Below, in pieces: positions 24,957 through 33,077 of a stretch of DNA of 64,000 nucleotides. The notes under the pieces were generated by a model. The model made no database searches. It saw nothing but the letters and a program-made list of their open reading frames with translations, and had not been told where the DNA came from. Position 1 is the stretch's first letter; each line of letters starts with the position of its first letter. The position numbers and the translations under genes were made by a program. Source of the DNA: Natronobacterium haloterrestre (GTDB lineage: Archaea > Halobacteriota > Halobacteria > Halobacteriales > Natrialbaceae); contig NZ_FOKW01000008.1 in NCBI RefSeq assembly GCF_900112205.1, positions 182,733-246,732 of the forward strand, written 5' to 3'.

Positions 24957-27878
24957 TCACTCCGTGAACGTGATCCAGCCGTCCGGCGCGTGGGACTTCA
25001 CCGCGTTCATCGCTTCGCGGGCCTCGGTGCGGTTCTCGTAGGTCTGGGTGCTCTCGGCCATCGTCGAGCCGAACTCGTCGACCAGCCGCCACACCCAGCC
25101 GTCCTCGTCGGTGTGGAGTTCGAACGAGACGCTGTCGATCTCGAGGATGCTCGCGTTCTCGATCAGGTCGCGAGCGTCGTCGAGCGCGGCGCGTGCGGCC
25201 TCGCTCGAGTCGTACGCCTCGGTCCCGGTCGCGACCGGCGTGCCGTCCTCGTCGATGAGCCGCCAGCGCCAGCGGTCGTCTTCGTCGGCGACGAGTTCGA
25301 ACGACGCGACGTCGAAGTCGACCCGGCCGGCCATCGGGGCGAGCTGGCGGATCTCGTCGACCCGCTCGAGGGCCGCGTCCTTGTCCTCGGCTCCGGTTTC
25401 CCCGCTCGCGAGGACCGTCCGTTCCTCGTCGACGAGGTCCCAGCGCCAGCCGTCCTCGCCTTCCTCGAGGCGGATCGCCGCGTCCTCGATGGTGAAGATC
25501 GGCGCGTCGACGGCGTGGTCGCGCCACTCGTCGACGTGGTCGATCGCCGCCTCGCGGTCGTCGTACGCGACCGCACCGTCGGCGATCTCCTCGCGGTCGC
25601 GATCGAGCAGCCGCCACGCCCAGTCGCCGTTGCGGTAGAGCTGGATCGTCGCGTCGCCGATCGTCGACCGCCGCGCCTCGGTTGCGCCGCGGCGGATCGA
25701 GTCCAGGTCGTCGACGAGCGCGTCCCGGGTCGGGTAGGATTCGTCGTCGACCGCGACGACGTCGCCGGACGGCAGGACGAACCGCCAGTGCCAGTCCTCG
25801 GCGACGTACGTCTGGAACGCCGCACGATCCATCGTCCGCACGTCGGAGTCGAGGTGCTCCAGCAGTCGGTTCATCGCCTGACGAGCGGCACCGCGGGTCG
25901 GGTGGGTCGCGGGGTCCTCCGCGACCAGCTTCCCGGCCTCGTCGATGAGCCGCCAGCCCCACTCGTCGTCCTCGTTGACGAACAGCTCGAAGGCTGCCGT
26001 TTCGATCTCGAGGAGTTCGGCGTCGGGTGCCTGCTCTTTCAGCGTCATCATCGCCTCGGCGGCCTCGCTACGGGAGGTGTGTTCCTCGCCGCTGTCGGCC
26101 AGGACGTTCCCGTCCTCGTCGATGAGCCGCCAGCGCCACTCGCCGGAGTCGGCCTCGTAGACCTGGAACGCCGCGTGTTCGAACTCGATCAGGTCTGCCT
26201 CGCTTGCCTGCTCGCGGACGCGGTCGATCGCGTCGGCCGCGGCGTCCGCGTCGGGGTGGGGTTCGGTGCTCGCGGCGACGACCTCGCGGTCCTCGGTCAC
26301 GAGCCGCCAGTGCCAGTCGGGGCCGGCGGGTTCGCCGCCGTCCTCGCCCTCCTCGAACGTGACGGCCGTTCCACCGTCGGTGGCTGCAGCCTCCTCGAAG
26401 GGGGCCGGGAGGTCGCCGTCGGCGTCTCCGTCGGTGTCGTCGCTGGCGGTGGTGTCAGCGGACGGATAGACCTCGTACTCCGCGTCCTCGATCTCGACGA
26501 CGTCGGCTTCGGTAGCGTTCTCGCCGAACTGCTCGGTCTGCCACTCGCTCCGGCCGTGCTCCGCCTCGCCCTCGGGACTGCGAGCGACGACGTCCTCGCC
26601 CTCGTCGACGAGCCGCCAGTGCCACTCCTCGCCGGATTCGTACAGTTCGTAGGTCGGCTCGCCAGCGACCGTGACCGACGCCGACTCGAGGGCCGGCAGC
26701 AGCGCCTCGGCGGCCTCCTCGGCGTCGCGGCGCGTGTCGTAGGCGTCGACGGCGTCGGCGACGACGTCGTCCGCGTCGTCGACGAACCGCCAGGTCCAGT
26801 CCCCGTCCTCCTCGTAGAGTTCGACCCCGAGATGCTCGACGTCGAGCAGCCGGGCGTCCTCGAACCGCTCGGCGAAGGTCCGGGCCGCGCTCTCGGCCTC
26901 GTCCTTGTCCCTGTAGCCCTCGTCGTGTCCCGCAAGCGGCGTGTGGTCGTCGTCGACCAGTTGCCAGTACCACTGGCCGCGGTCCTCCGAGTAGGTAAAC
27001 GCCGCCCCCTCGATCTCGATGACGTCGGCCTCCGGGCCGCGGTCCTTCAGGAAGCTCACCGACTCCTCCGCGCCGTCCCGCTGGTCGAACTCGAGCCCGC
27101 AGTCGGCGACGACGCTGCCGTCGTCGCGTGCGAGCGTCCACTGCCAGGTGCCGTCGCGGTCCTCGTAGAGTCGGAACGCCGAGGTGGTCAGCTCCATCAG
27201 CCCCGCCGAGCTGATCTGGGACTTGACCCGCTCGATCCCCTCCCGGGCCTCCGGGCGCGTGACGGCGCTTTTGTCGCTCGTCGCGAGCGCCTCCCGGTGG
27301 AGCACGTTCCACTTCCAGTCGCCGTGTTCGTTTCTGAAGACGGCGAACTGCGCGTCCTCGAGTGCGTTGCCGGTGAGAATCGGTGGATCTTCCGTCGTCC
27401 CCTCTTCTTCGACGAACATCCCTTTCTGCCCCGTAAACACCGGAACGAGGGCTGCGACACCTGTGATGATAGCGATACCGGCCGCGTATATCGAGATCAC
27501 TTCGACGTCTAGCCCCCGCCCGAGATGCCGCCAGTCGTCGGGGTAGACGACTCCGAACGCCGCGACGCCGACCAGCGAAACCAGCAGTCCGACGACGCTC
27601 GCCTGTATCCCCCGTCGTCGTACCGGGAGCATCAACCCGATCCCGAACAGACAGAACGCGAGTCCGGCCGACGCCGCGACCCCCGAGATACGGATCATCA
27701 TCTCCTCGGCGATGTTGCCACCGTAGCCGACGATGAAGCCGACGATACCCGCGGCCCCGATGATGTAGCCGAGAATGAACAGCCAGTAGCCGTATACGTC
27801 CTTCCCCGAGTCCGGTTCCCCAACGTAGTGTTCGTAAAGCCTGTATAGGCTCTGATGAATTTCGCCTGCGACTGACAT
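24957..27878 (-). CDS. membrane protein with 13 tandem DUF1508/UPF0339-like repeats
   Basis: 973 residues. Residues 1-170 hold four membrane helices (about 31-52, 64-84, 91-111, 126-148). The rest, residues 175-973, is 13 tandem units of about 58-60 residues. Each has the core 'W-x-W-x-L-x-D-x-x-x-x-x-V-A' (for example 'EWRWRLIDEDGNVLADSGE') followed by a helix and a linker like 'ADVIEIEGAAF'. This is the known DUF1508 (YegP) fold pattern, usually found as one or two copies. Repeat 6 has a long acidic insertion. ATG 27878 is chosen over a longer frame because a TATA box (27908-27919) sits 30-41 bases upstream. Confidence 0.85.
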   Translation of the reverse strand: MSVAGEIHQSLYRLYEHYVGEPDSGKDVYGYWLFILGYIIGAAGIVGFIVGYGGNIAEEMMIRISGVAASAGLAFCLFGIGLMLPVRRRGIQASVVGLLVSLVGVAAFGVVYPDDWRHLGRGLDVEVISIYAAGIAIITGVAALVPVFTGQKGMFVEEEGTTEDPPILTGNALEDAQFAVFRNEHGDWKWNVLHREALATSDKSAVTRPEAREGIERVKSQISSAGLMELTTSAFRLYEDRDGTWQWTLARDDGSVVADCGLEFDQRDGAEESVSFLKDRGPEADVIEIEGAAFTYSEDRGQWYWQLVDDDHTPLAGHDEGYRDKDEAESAARTFAERFEDARLLDVEHLGVELYEEDGDWTWRFVDDADDVVADAVDAYDTRRDAEEAAEALLPALESASVTVAGEPTYELYESGEEWHWRLVDEGEDVVARSPEGEAEHGRSEWQTEQFGENATEADVVEIEDAEYEVYPSADTTASDDTDGDADGDLPAPFEEAAATDGGTAVTFEEGEDGGEPAGPDWHWRLVTEDREVVAASTEPHPDADAAADAIDRVREQASEADLIEFEHAAFQVYEADSGEWRWRLIDEDGNVLADSGEEHTSRSEAAEAMMTLKEQAPDAELLEIETAAFELFVNEDDEWGWRLIDEAGKLVAEDPATHPTRGAARQAMNRLLEHLDSDVRTMDRAAFQTYVAEDWHWRFVLPSGDVVAVDDESYPTRDALVDDLDSIRRGATEARRSTIGDATIQLYRNGDWAWRLLDRDREEIADGAVAYDDREAAIDHVDEWRDHAVDAPIFTIEDAAIRLEEGEDGWRWDLVDEERTVLASGETGAEDKDAALERVDEIRQLAPMAGRVDFDVASFELVADEDDRWRWRLIDEDGTPVATGTEAYDSSEAARAALDDARDLIENASILEIDSVSFELHTDEDGWVWRLVDEFGSTMAESTQTYENRTEAREAMNAVKSHAPDGWITFTE

Positions 27879-28183
27879 TCGTAATCTCGGGCGCATAACT
27901 CTGACGTAATATAATAAAGCTTCGGCCATTGATACGTTGGATTATATGTATGTCGAGACACATTCGCGAGCGAGACAGCCGTGAGGAGCCCTGATCCGTC
28001 GAGATCCTGACACCGGAGGAATCGAGGGGCGGTACGCCCGATTACGGGGCAACCGAGGTAATACCTGTCCGCTCGCGGAATGAAATTCGACCCGTCGACG
28101 GAAAAATCAACCCCGGAACCGCCGAACCGTACGCCGATTCCGGCGGCCGCTCGAGCCAGTGTAAGACGGCTGGTAGGTGAGGA
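27879..28183. other. 305-base intergenic region with TATA box
   Basis: It holds the promoter of the repeat protein (TTTATTATATTA on the minus strand, 27908-27919) and probably the 3' end signals of the pantoate kinase gene. The part 27930-28183 has no frame of natural composition and no recognisable RNA. Confidence 0.5.
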
Positions 28184-29017
28184 CTACTTGAGTACTGCGC
28201 CTGCGGGGTGGGTCGCACAGACCGAGGGCTCGTACCCTGCGTCCGAGAGCCCGGTCCCGAGCGCGAAGACGGTCTCGCCGAGCATGGCCATCGACGCCTG
28301 GCCGTCCGCCGCAGCGACCTCGGCGATCGTCTCCGCGACACGGTCAGTAAGGAGGCCGGCCTCTCGAGCGAACAGCCGCGACGCGTACATGAAAGAGAGC
28401 AGCGTCGGCTCCTCGACGACCCGCGAGAGCGCGTTCCGGCCCGCTTCTGTCAGCCGGTCGGTGTCGCCCGAGAGCACGTCGGCCGTCGAGAGTTCGCCGA
28501 ACGAGAGGTACTCGACGCGCGCTCGAGCGGGGATCGAGTCGAGTTTATTGTCCTGGGGACCGCCGGGCTCGAGGCGGACCGGGATCCCGCCGTGGGCCTG
28601 GGCGACGACGTCGCCGAGTCCGGTCCCGGCCTGTACCTCGGCACCGTGAGCGATCGTCACCAGTTCGTTCGTCGAGAGCGTCCGCTCGAACACGCGGTTC
28701 GCGGCCAGCGCCGTCCCGAGCGCCATCGCCCCCGAGATACCGAAGCCGGCTCCGAGCGGCAGATCGGATTCAGCCTCGACGCGTGCCGGCGCGTCGAGCG
28801 TCTCGAGGACCGTCCGAACCGGCTCGACCTCGATCTCGTCGCCGTCCAGGACGACGGTCGGCTCGCTCGCGGTCGTGGGCTCGACCGTCACCTCGACGCC
28901 GTCGGTGAGGGTGAGTCCGGCACCGCGGGAGCCCGCCTTCGTCGGATCGTCGTGGGGATGGGCGCTGAAAAACCCCGTAATGTGGCCGGGGACGAACGCT
29001 GTCGCCTCGTCGCGCAT
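28184..29017 (-). CDS. pantoate kinase (GHMP kinase family)
   Basis: 277 residues. The GHMP phosphate-binding loop is 'LPLGAGFGISGAMALGTAL' (about residues 86-104). 'FVPGHITGFFSAHPHDDP' near the start and 'AQAGTGLGDVVAQAHGGIP'-like text near residue 130 are typical of archaeal pantoate kinase. It phosphorylates pantoate to 4-phosphopantoate, the substrate of the ligase at 22735-23511. Together they are the archaeal route to CoA. The two genes lie on the same strand but are separated by the protease and the repeat protein, so they are not one operon. Confidence 0.92.
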   Translation of the reverse strand: MRDEATAFVPGHITGFFSAHPHDDPTKAGSRGAGLTLTDGVEVTVEPTTASEPTVVLDGDEIEVEPVRTVLETLDAPARVEAESDLPLGAGFGISGAMALGTALAANRVFERTLSTNELVTIAHGAEVQAGTGLGDVVAQAHGGIPVRLEPGGPQDNKLDSIPARARVEYLSFGELSTADVLSGDTDRLTEAGRNALSRVVEEPTLLSFMYASRLFAREAGLLTDRVAETIAEVAAADGQASMAMLGETVFALGTGLSDAGYEPSVCATHPAGAVLK

Positions 29018-29081
29018 TACCCCGCCGTTTCGGCCCGAACGGTAAAACGTTGAAGATTTCAGCCCCTGTGCCGGTTCGGGG

Positions 29082-30140
29082 TCACAACTCGGTGACGACT
29101 TCGATCCCGCGGGTGTCGTAGCTGGTCATCGCGGCGAGGCGGTCCGACACGTCCGCGAGGGCGACCTCCCGGGTGACCAGCCGGGCGGGCTCGAGTCGGC
29201 CCGCGTCGATCAACCCGAGCAGTTCGTCGTACCTCGAGGGCGGCATCCCCCGCGAGCCGACGAAGGAGACGTCCCAGCGGGTGAGTTCGTCGATCGGCAG
29301 CGACACCTCGCCGCGCTCGGCGTCGGTCGTCAACCCGACCTGGACGTGGGTCCCGCGCGGGCGGAGACAGCCAAGGCTGTTGCGACAGGTTTCGGCCCGT
29401 CCGAGCGCGTCGACGGAGACGTGAGCGCCGCCCCCGGTCGCGGCCTCGATGACCGCGGGAACGTCGGTCCGATCCGCGCGAACCGTCTTCTCAGCGCCCA
29501 GGTCCGTCGCCATCGAGAGCGGTTCGTCCCGCACGTCGACGGCGACGACGCGTCCCCCGAGCGCGGCGGCGATCTGTACCGCGGCGAGTCCGAGGCCGCC
29601 ACAGCCGTGGACGGCGACCCAGTCGCCGGCCCCGACGTCGGCACGGTGGGCCAGTCCGTGGAAGGCCGTCACGTACCGACAGCCGAGCGCGGCCGCCTCC
29701 GTCGCGGAGACGCCGTCCGGGAGCGTCGTGAGGTTGTAGTCGGCGTGGGGGACGTGGACCCGTTCGGCGAACGCGCCCGGGACCTCGGGTTCGAAGCCGA
29801 GCGCGTATCCGTCCGTACAGACGTTCCCGTGGCCGTTTCGACAGTACCGACAGGAGCCTTCGCCGAGGTTGAACGGGACGGCGACCCGGTCGCCGACCTC
29901 GAGCGAGTCGACGCGGTCGCCCGTACGGACGACGCGACCAGCGGGTTCGTGCCCGAGGATCTGCCCGATCGGAACGCGGTCGTCGGCCCACTCGCCGTGG
30001 CCCTGCCAGGCGTGCCAGTCGCTCCGACAGATCCCGCAGGCCTCGACCTCGACGACGACTCCGTGCGGGTCGAGGGTGGGGTCGTCGACCGACTCGATCG
30101 ACAGCGGTTCGCCGTAGGCCTCGAGGACTGCAGCGCGCAT
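29082..30140 (-). CDS. zinc-dependent alcohol dehydrogenase
   Basis: 352-residue MDR-family dehydrogenase. The catalytic zinc site is in 'EACGICRSDWHAW' (Cys near residue 35) and 'GHEPAGRVV'. The structural zinc lobe is 'CRYCRNGHGNVC' (about 95-106). The NAD-binding motif is 'VHGCGGLGLAAVQIA'. The specific alcohol is not evident. It stands alone between pantoate kinase and a divergent small zinc-finger-like gene. Confidence 0.92.
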   Translation of the reverse strand: MRAAVLEAYGEPLSIESVDDPTLDPHGVVVEVEACGICRSDWHAWQGHGEWADDRVPIGQILGHEPAGRVVRTGDRVDSLEVGDRVAVPFNLGEGSCRYCRNGHGNVCTDGYALGFEPEVPGAFAERVHVPHADYNLTTLPDGVSATEAAALGCRYVTAFHGLAHRADVGAGDWVAVHGCGGLGLAAVQIAAALGGRVVAVDVRDEPLSMATDLGAEKTVRADRTDVPAVIEAATGGGAHVSVDALGRAETCRNSLGCLRPRGTHVQVGLTTDAERGEVSLPIDELTRWDVSFVGSRGMPPSRYDELLGLIDAGRLEPARLVTREVALADVSDRLAAMTSYDTRGIEVVTEL

Positions 30141-30312
30141 ACCTCGAGATCGGTCGACCCCGAGTTAAGCCTGCCCGTCGGGACCGACTCTTTCGGGCCG
30201 GTACCGCGTGACCCGTCGGGATCGAGCGTCCGCAGCGTTCACCACTGCCGAACTTTCGTCAGTCGATGAATGTCAGGGAAGCGTATTTGTAGCCGATCGT
30301 GGACGTACGAGT

Positions 30313-30717
30313 ATGTCCCCCAGCGGCGATCCACCCGCAGTAGAGTCCTCCTACACGGAACTCCCGACGACCTCGAGCGCCGACGCTGACGGCGAAACTG
30401 ACGGCGAAGCTGACGGCGATACCGACTCGAATTCCGTCGACGGGCCGACCGGTGTCCGGCCGTCGGAGCGTCCCGCCGTCGAGGTAGCACACGACACCTG
30501 TGCCGCCTGTGGCACAACCATTGGACCGACGGACTACCGGCTCAGTTGGCAGTTCTCCGACGGACCGGCGAGCGTCGAGCGCCATTACTGCAGCGAGTCG
30601 TGTTTCCCCGATCTCGACCTCGAACACGAACACGAACACGAACGCGAGCACGAAAACCAACGCACCGACCGGACGGACGAGGGCAATCGACCGCAGGACT
30701 GGTCCTACTGTCGGTGA
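30313..30717 (+). CDS. small cysteine-motif protein with acidic/His-rich tail
   Basis: 134 residues from ATG 30313, about 30 bases after a TATA-like GTATTTGTA. A low-complexity acidic N-terminal half ('DADGETDGEADGDTD') precedes a compact zinc-finger-like domain 'DTCAACGTTIG' and 'HYCSESCFPDLD'. Then comes an alternating Glu/His run ('EHEHEHEREHEN'), coded by a CACGAA hexamer repeat. The CxxC...CxxxC module is common in haloarchaeal small zinc proteins. The His-rich tail might bind metal. Function unknown. Confidence 0.7.
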   Translation: MSPSGDPPAVESSYTELPTTSSADADGETDGEADGDTDSNSVDGPTGVRPSERPAVEVAHDTCAACGTTIGPTDYRLSWQFSDGPASVERHYCSESCFPDLDLEHEHEHEREHENQRTDRTDEGNRPQDWSYCR

Positions 30718-31115
30718 ACGTTCCGCCGAACCGGACTCGAGCGAATCCACTCGGGATAGTGATGGCTCCGACGTCGGGGAGAGCGAGGGGAGAACGAAGG
30801 GAGAACGAAGGGAGAACGAAAACGAAACCGGACGGTCGCTTCGCCCTCGAGTGTACGCTTTCCCCGCGAAAATCACCGACGATCCGGCGTCCTCGTCAGG
30901 GGCTCGGACGTCGACGTTCTCGCGGGAACGACGCGGGATCTTCGATCCTGCGAACTCTCGCCCGACGAACAGCGCCTCGCCTACGGCGAGAGCCGCTGTC
31001 GGTCACGCGAGACTCGTTTCACTCGTCTCGCTTGCTCTCAGCGTCTTCGTTACGGACTCAGACGCTGACGATCTCGTGGGAACACGGTCGGAGTAAAGCT
31101 GCTCCCACGCGACCG
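30718..31115. other. 398-base intergenic region of degenerate repeats
   Basis: No convincing gene. It contains three 11-bp direct repeats (30789-30820) and a perfect 8-bp inverted repeat TCAGCGTC/GACGCTGA near 31035-31070. A segment at about 30974-31010 is a degenerate copy of the sequence around the aspS stop codon (13 identical bases, ACGGCGAGAGCCG, then about two thirds identity). Such patchy GAGTC/CGAGAC-type repeats are typical filler between haloarchaeal genes. Confidence 0.5.
30789..30820. repeat. three 11-bp direct repeats
   Basis: GGAGAACGAAG occurs at 30789-30799 and 30800-30810. The third copy at 30811-30820 is one base short or changed at its end. It is noncoding and probably arose by slippage. 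Confidence 0.8.
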
Positions 31116-31147
31116 TTACGGCGAGAGCCGTTGCCGGTCGCGTGGGA
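31103..31147. repeat. 12-bp perfect inverted repeat over the aspS stop codon
   Basis: TCCCACGCGACC (31103-31114) pairs with GGTCGCGTGGGA (31136-31147). Between them ACGGC-GAGA-GCCGT can form an inner hairpin. The right arm and inner hairpin encode the last residues of AspRS ([10 protein letters not shown]), and the left arm is just downstream of the stop. It could fold in the mRNA as a terminator or stability element; no T-run follows it. Confidence 0.6.
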
Positions 31148-32420
31148 ACAACACAGCCTCTCGGATGTTGTCCAGCCCGAGCAGCGTCATGATCAGGCGC
31201 TCGCCGCCGAGGCCGAAGCCGGCGTGGGGCGGCATACCGTACTTGAACATCTTCGTGTAGTACTCGAACTGGTCGGGGTCGAGGCCCTGCTGCTCGAACC
31301 CTTCGATGAGGTGCTCGTGGCGGTGCTCACGCTGCCCGCCCGAGACCAGTTCCATCCGCGGGTGCATCAGGTCGAAGCCCGTCGAGAGCGTCTCGTCGGA
31401 CTCGGTGTCCTTGATGTAGAACGGCTTGATCTCGCTTGGCCACTCGGTGATGAAGTAGTGGCCGCCGACGTCCTGCCCGAGCGCCTTCTCGGCTTCCGTC
31501 GGAAGGTCGTCGCCCCAGACGAGTTGCTCGTCGAGTTCGCCCGTCGCGTTGATGCGCTCGATGGCCTCCTCGTAAGAGATACGCGGGAAGTCACCCTCGG
31601 GAACCTCGAACTCCTCTTCGAGGTCGAGCGCCTCGAGTTCCTCGCTGCAGTTCTCGTTGACCGCCTCGTAGGCTGCCTTGACGATGCCTTCCGCGACGTC
31701 CATCGCGTCGTGGGCGTCACAGAACGCGCCCTCGAAGTCGATCGAAGTGGCCTCGTTGAGGTGTCGGGGCGTGTTGTGCTCCTCGGCGCGGAAGATCGGG
31801 CCGATCTCGAAGACCCGTTCGACGTTCGAGCCCGCGATCAGCTGCTTGAACAGCTGGGGCGACTGGTTCATGAAGGCTTCCTCGCCGAAGTAGGTGATCG
31901 GGAACAGCTCGGTGCCGCCCTCGGTCCCGGTGGCGACGATCTTCGGCGTGTTGATCTCCGTACAGCGGAACTCGCGGAACTGCTCGCGGACGGCCCGCAG
32001 GATCTCGGCGCGGATCTCGAAGACGGCCTGGACCTCCTCCTTCCGCAGGTCGAGCGTTCGGTTGTCGAGTCGCGTCGAGAGGTCGGCGTCGACCTTTCCG
32101 GAGGGGTCAAGCGGCAGTTCGGGGTCGGCCTCGGACACGACCTCGAGCGATTCCGGCGTGACCTCGACGCCGGTCGGCGCGCGCGGCTCTTCCTCGACGT
32201 CGCCGGTGACCTTGATGACGCTCTCGCGAGCGACGTCGAGGCCGGTCTCGACGAGATCGTCGTCCATCTCGTCTTTCTCGAACTTGATCTGGATCTTTCC
32301 GGTGGTGTCCCGGAGGATCAGGAAGGCGATGCCGCCGAGGTCGCGGATCTCGTGGACCCACCCGGCGACGGTAACTTCGTCGCCCGGCTCGGCGTCTTCA
32401 GTATAGGTTCTGTCCTGCAT
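31116..32420 (-). CDS. aspS: aspartyl-tRNA synthetase (archaeal type)
   Basis: 434-residue class IIb synthetase. The N-terminal OB-fold anticodon domain (residues 1-105, '[20 protein letters not shown]') precedes the catalytic core with class II motif 2 ('[20 protein letters not shown]') and motif 3 ('[20 protein letters not shown]'). It is the short archaeal/eukaryotic form without the bacterial insertion domain. Whether it also charges tRNA-Asn cannot be read reliably here. The gene is alone on its strand, and its stop codon lies inside a strong inverted repeat. Confidence 0.95.
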   Translation of the reverse strand: MQDRTYTEDAEPGDEVTVAGWVHEIRDLGGIAFLILRDTTGKIQIKFEKDEMDDDLVETGLDVARESVIKVTGDVEEEPRAPTGVEVTPESLEVVSEADPELPLDPSGKVDADLSTRLDNRTLDLRKEEVQAVFEIRAEILRAVREQFREFRCTEINTPKIVATGTEGGTELFPITYFGEEAFMNQSPQLFKQLIAGSNVERVFEIGPIFRAEEHNTPRHLNEATSIDFEGAFCDAHDAMDVAEGIVKAAYEAVNENCSEELEALDLEEEFEVPEGDFPRISYEEAIERINATGELDEQLVWGDDLPTEAEKALGQDVGGHYFITEWPSEIKPFYIKDTESDETLSTGFDLMHPRMELVSGGQREHRHEHLIEGFEQQGLDPDQFEYYTKMFKYGMPPHAGFGLGGERLIMTLLGLDNIREAVLFPRDRQRLSP

Positions 32421-32572
32421 ACCCTCCGATTCCGGTCGCCGGAACTTAAGCGCAATCGTTCTGGATTGCCAGTTCGGGCACGGTCGAGGCGACCGTCCCG
32501 GCGCTCGGTCGCCCTAGCGCCTCGATCCGTCCGTCCCGGGAACTCTTTGCCGGTCCGGAGTGTCGTCCCCGT

Positions 32573-33052
32573 ATGACGAACCCGATCAACGAAGCCGACC
32601 TCGAGTGGACCGAGTACGATCAGGGGTCGTCCCGATTCCGCCGCAAACAGCTTTCTGAGTCCGTCGGCGCGACCGATCTCGGCTGCAGCCTGTACGAACT
32701 GCCTCCGGGCGAACGTTCCTGGCCCTACCACTACCACACCGCGAACGAGGAGGCGATTTTCGTCCTCGAGGGCGAGGGCACCCTTCGGTGCGAGCGTGGA
32801 GCGGAACCGCTAGCGGCGGGCGACTTCGCGACGTTCCCGGCGAACGAGGAGGGTGGGCACCGGATCGTCAACGACAGCGACGAGGTGCTTCGCTACCTGC
32901 TGGTCTCGACGATGATCGAGCCCGACGTCACCGTCTACCCGGAGATGGACAAGATCGGCGTCTTCGTCGGCTCGCCGCCTGGCGGCCGGGGGGAGCGATC
33001 GGTCCACGGCTACTACCGGCTGGACGACGACGTCGACTACTGGGAGGAGTAG
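32573..33052 (+). CDS. cupin-domain protein
   Basis: 159 residues with a single cupin barrel. Motif 1 'WPYHYHTANEEAIFVLEGEG' supplies the metal-binding His pair and Glu. Motif 2 is 'FPANEEGGHRIVNDSD'. It may be a small isomerase, a dioxygenase-like enzyme or a ligand-binding protein; members of this subgroup are mostly uncharacterised. The N-terminus (25 residues) and a long C-terminal arm surround the barrel. It is convergent with the P450 gene, 25 bases apart. Confidence 0.85.
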   Translation: MTNPINEADLEWTEYDQGSSRFRRKQLSESVGATDLGCSLYELPPGERSWPYHYHTANEEAIFVLEGEGTLRCERGAEPLAAGDFATFPANEEGGHRIVNDSDEVLRYLLVSTMIEPDVTVYPEMDKIGVFVGSPPGGRGERSVHGYYRLDDDVDYWEE

Positions 33053-33077
33053 CCGCGAACGGCCGGTACCGAGCCCC

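Noticed and set aside
24948..27512. Long plus-strand open frame opposite the DUF1508 repeat protein
   Set aside because: Its repeated 'VDEPPAPLV'-like pattern simply mirrors the minus-strand repeats; the W-x-W-x-L pattern and TATA box support the minus strand.
30500..31096. Plus-strand frames running from the zinc-finger gene into the intergenic repeats
   Set aside because: Ser/Arg/Thr-rich composition typical of out-of-frame reading and built on the GAACGA repeats.
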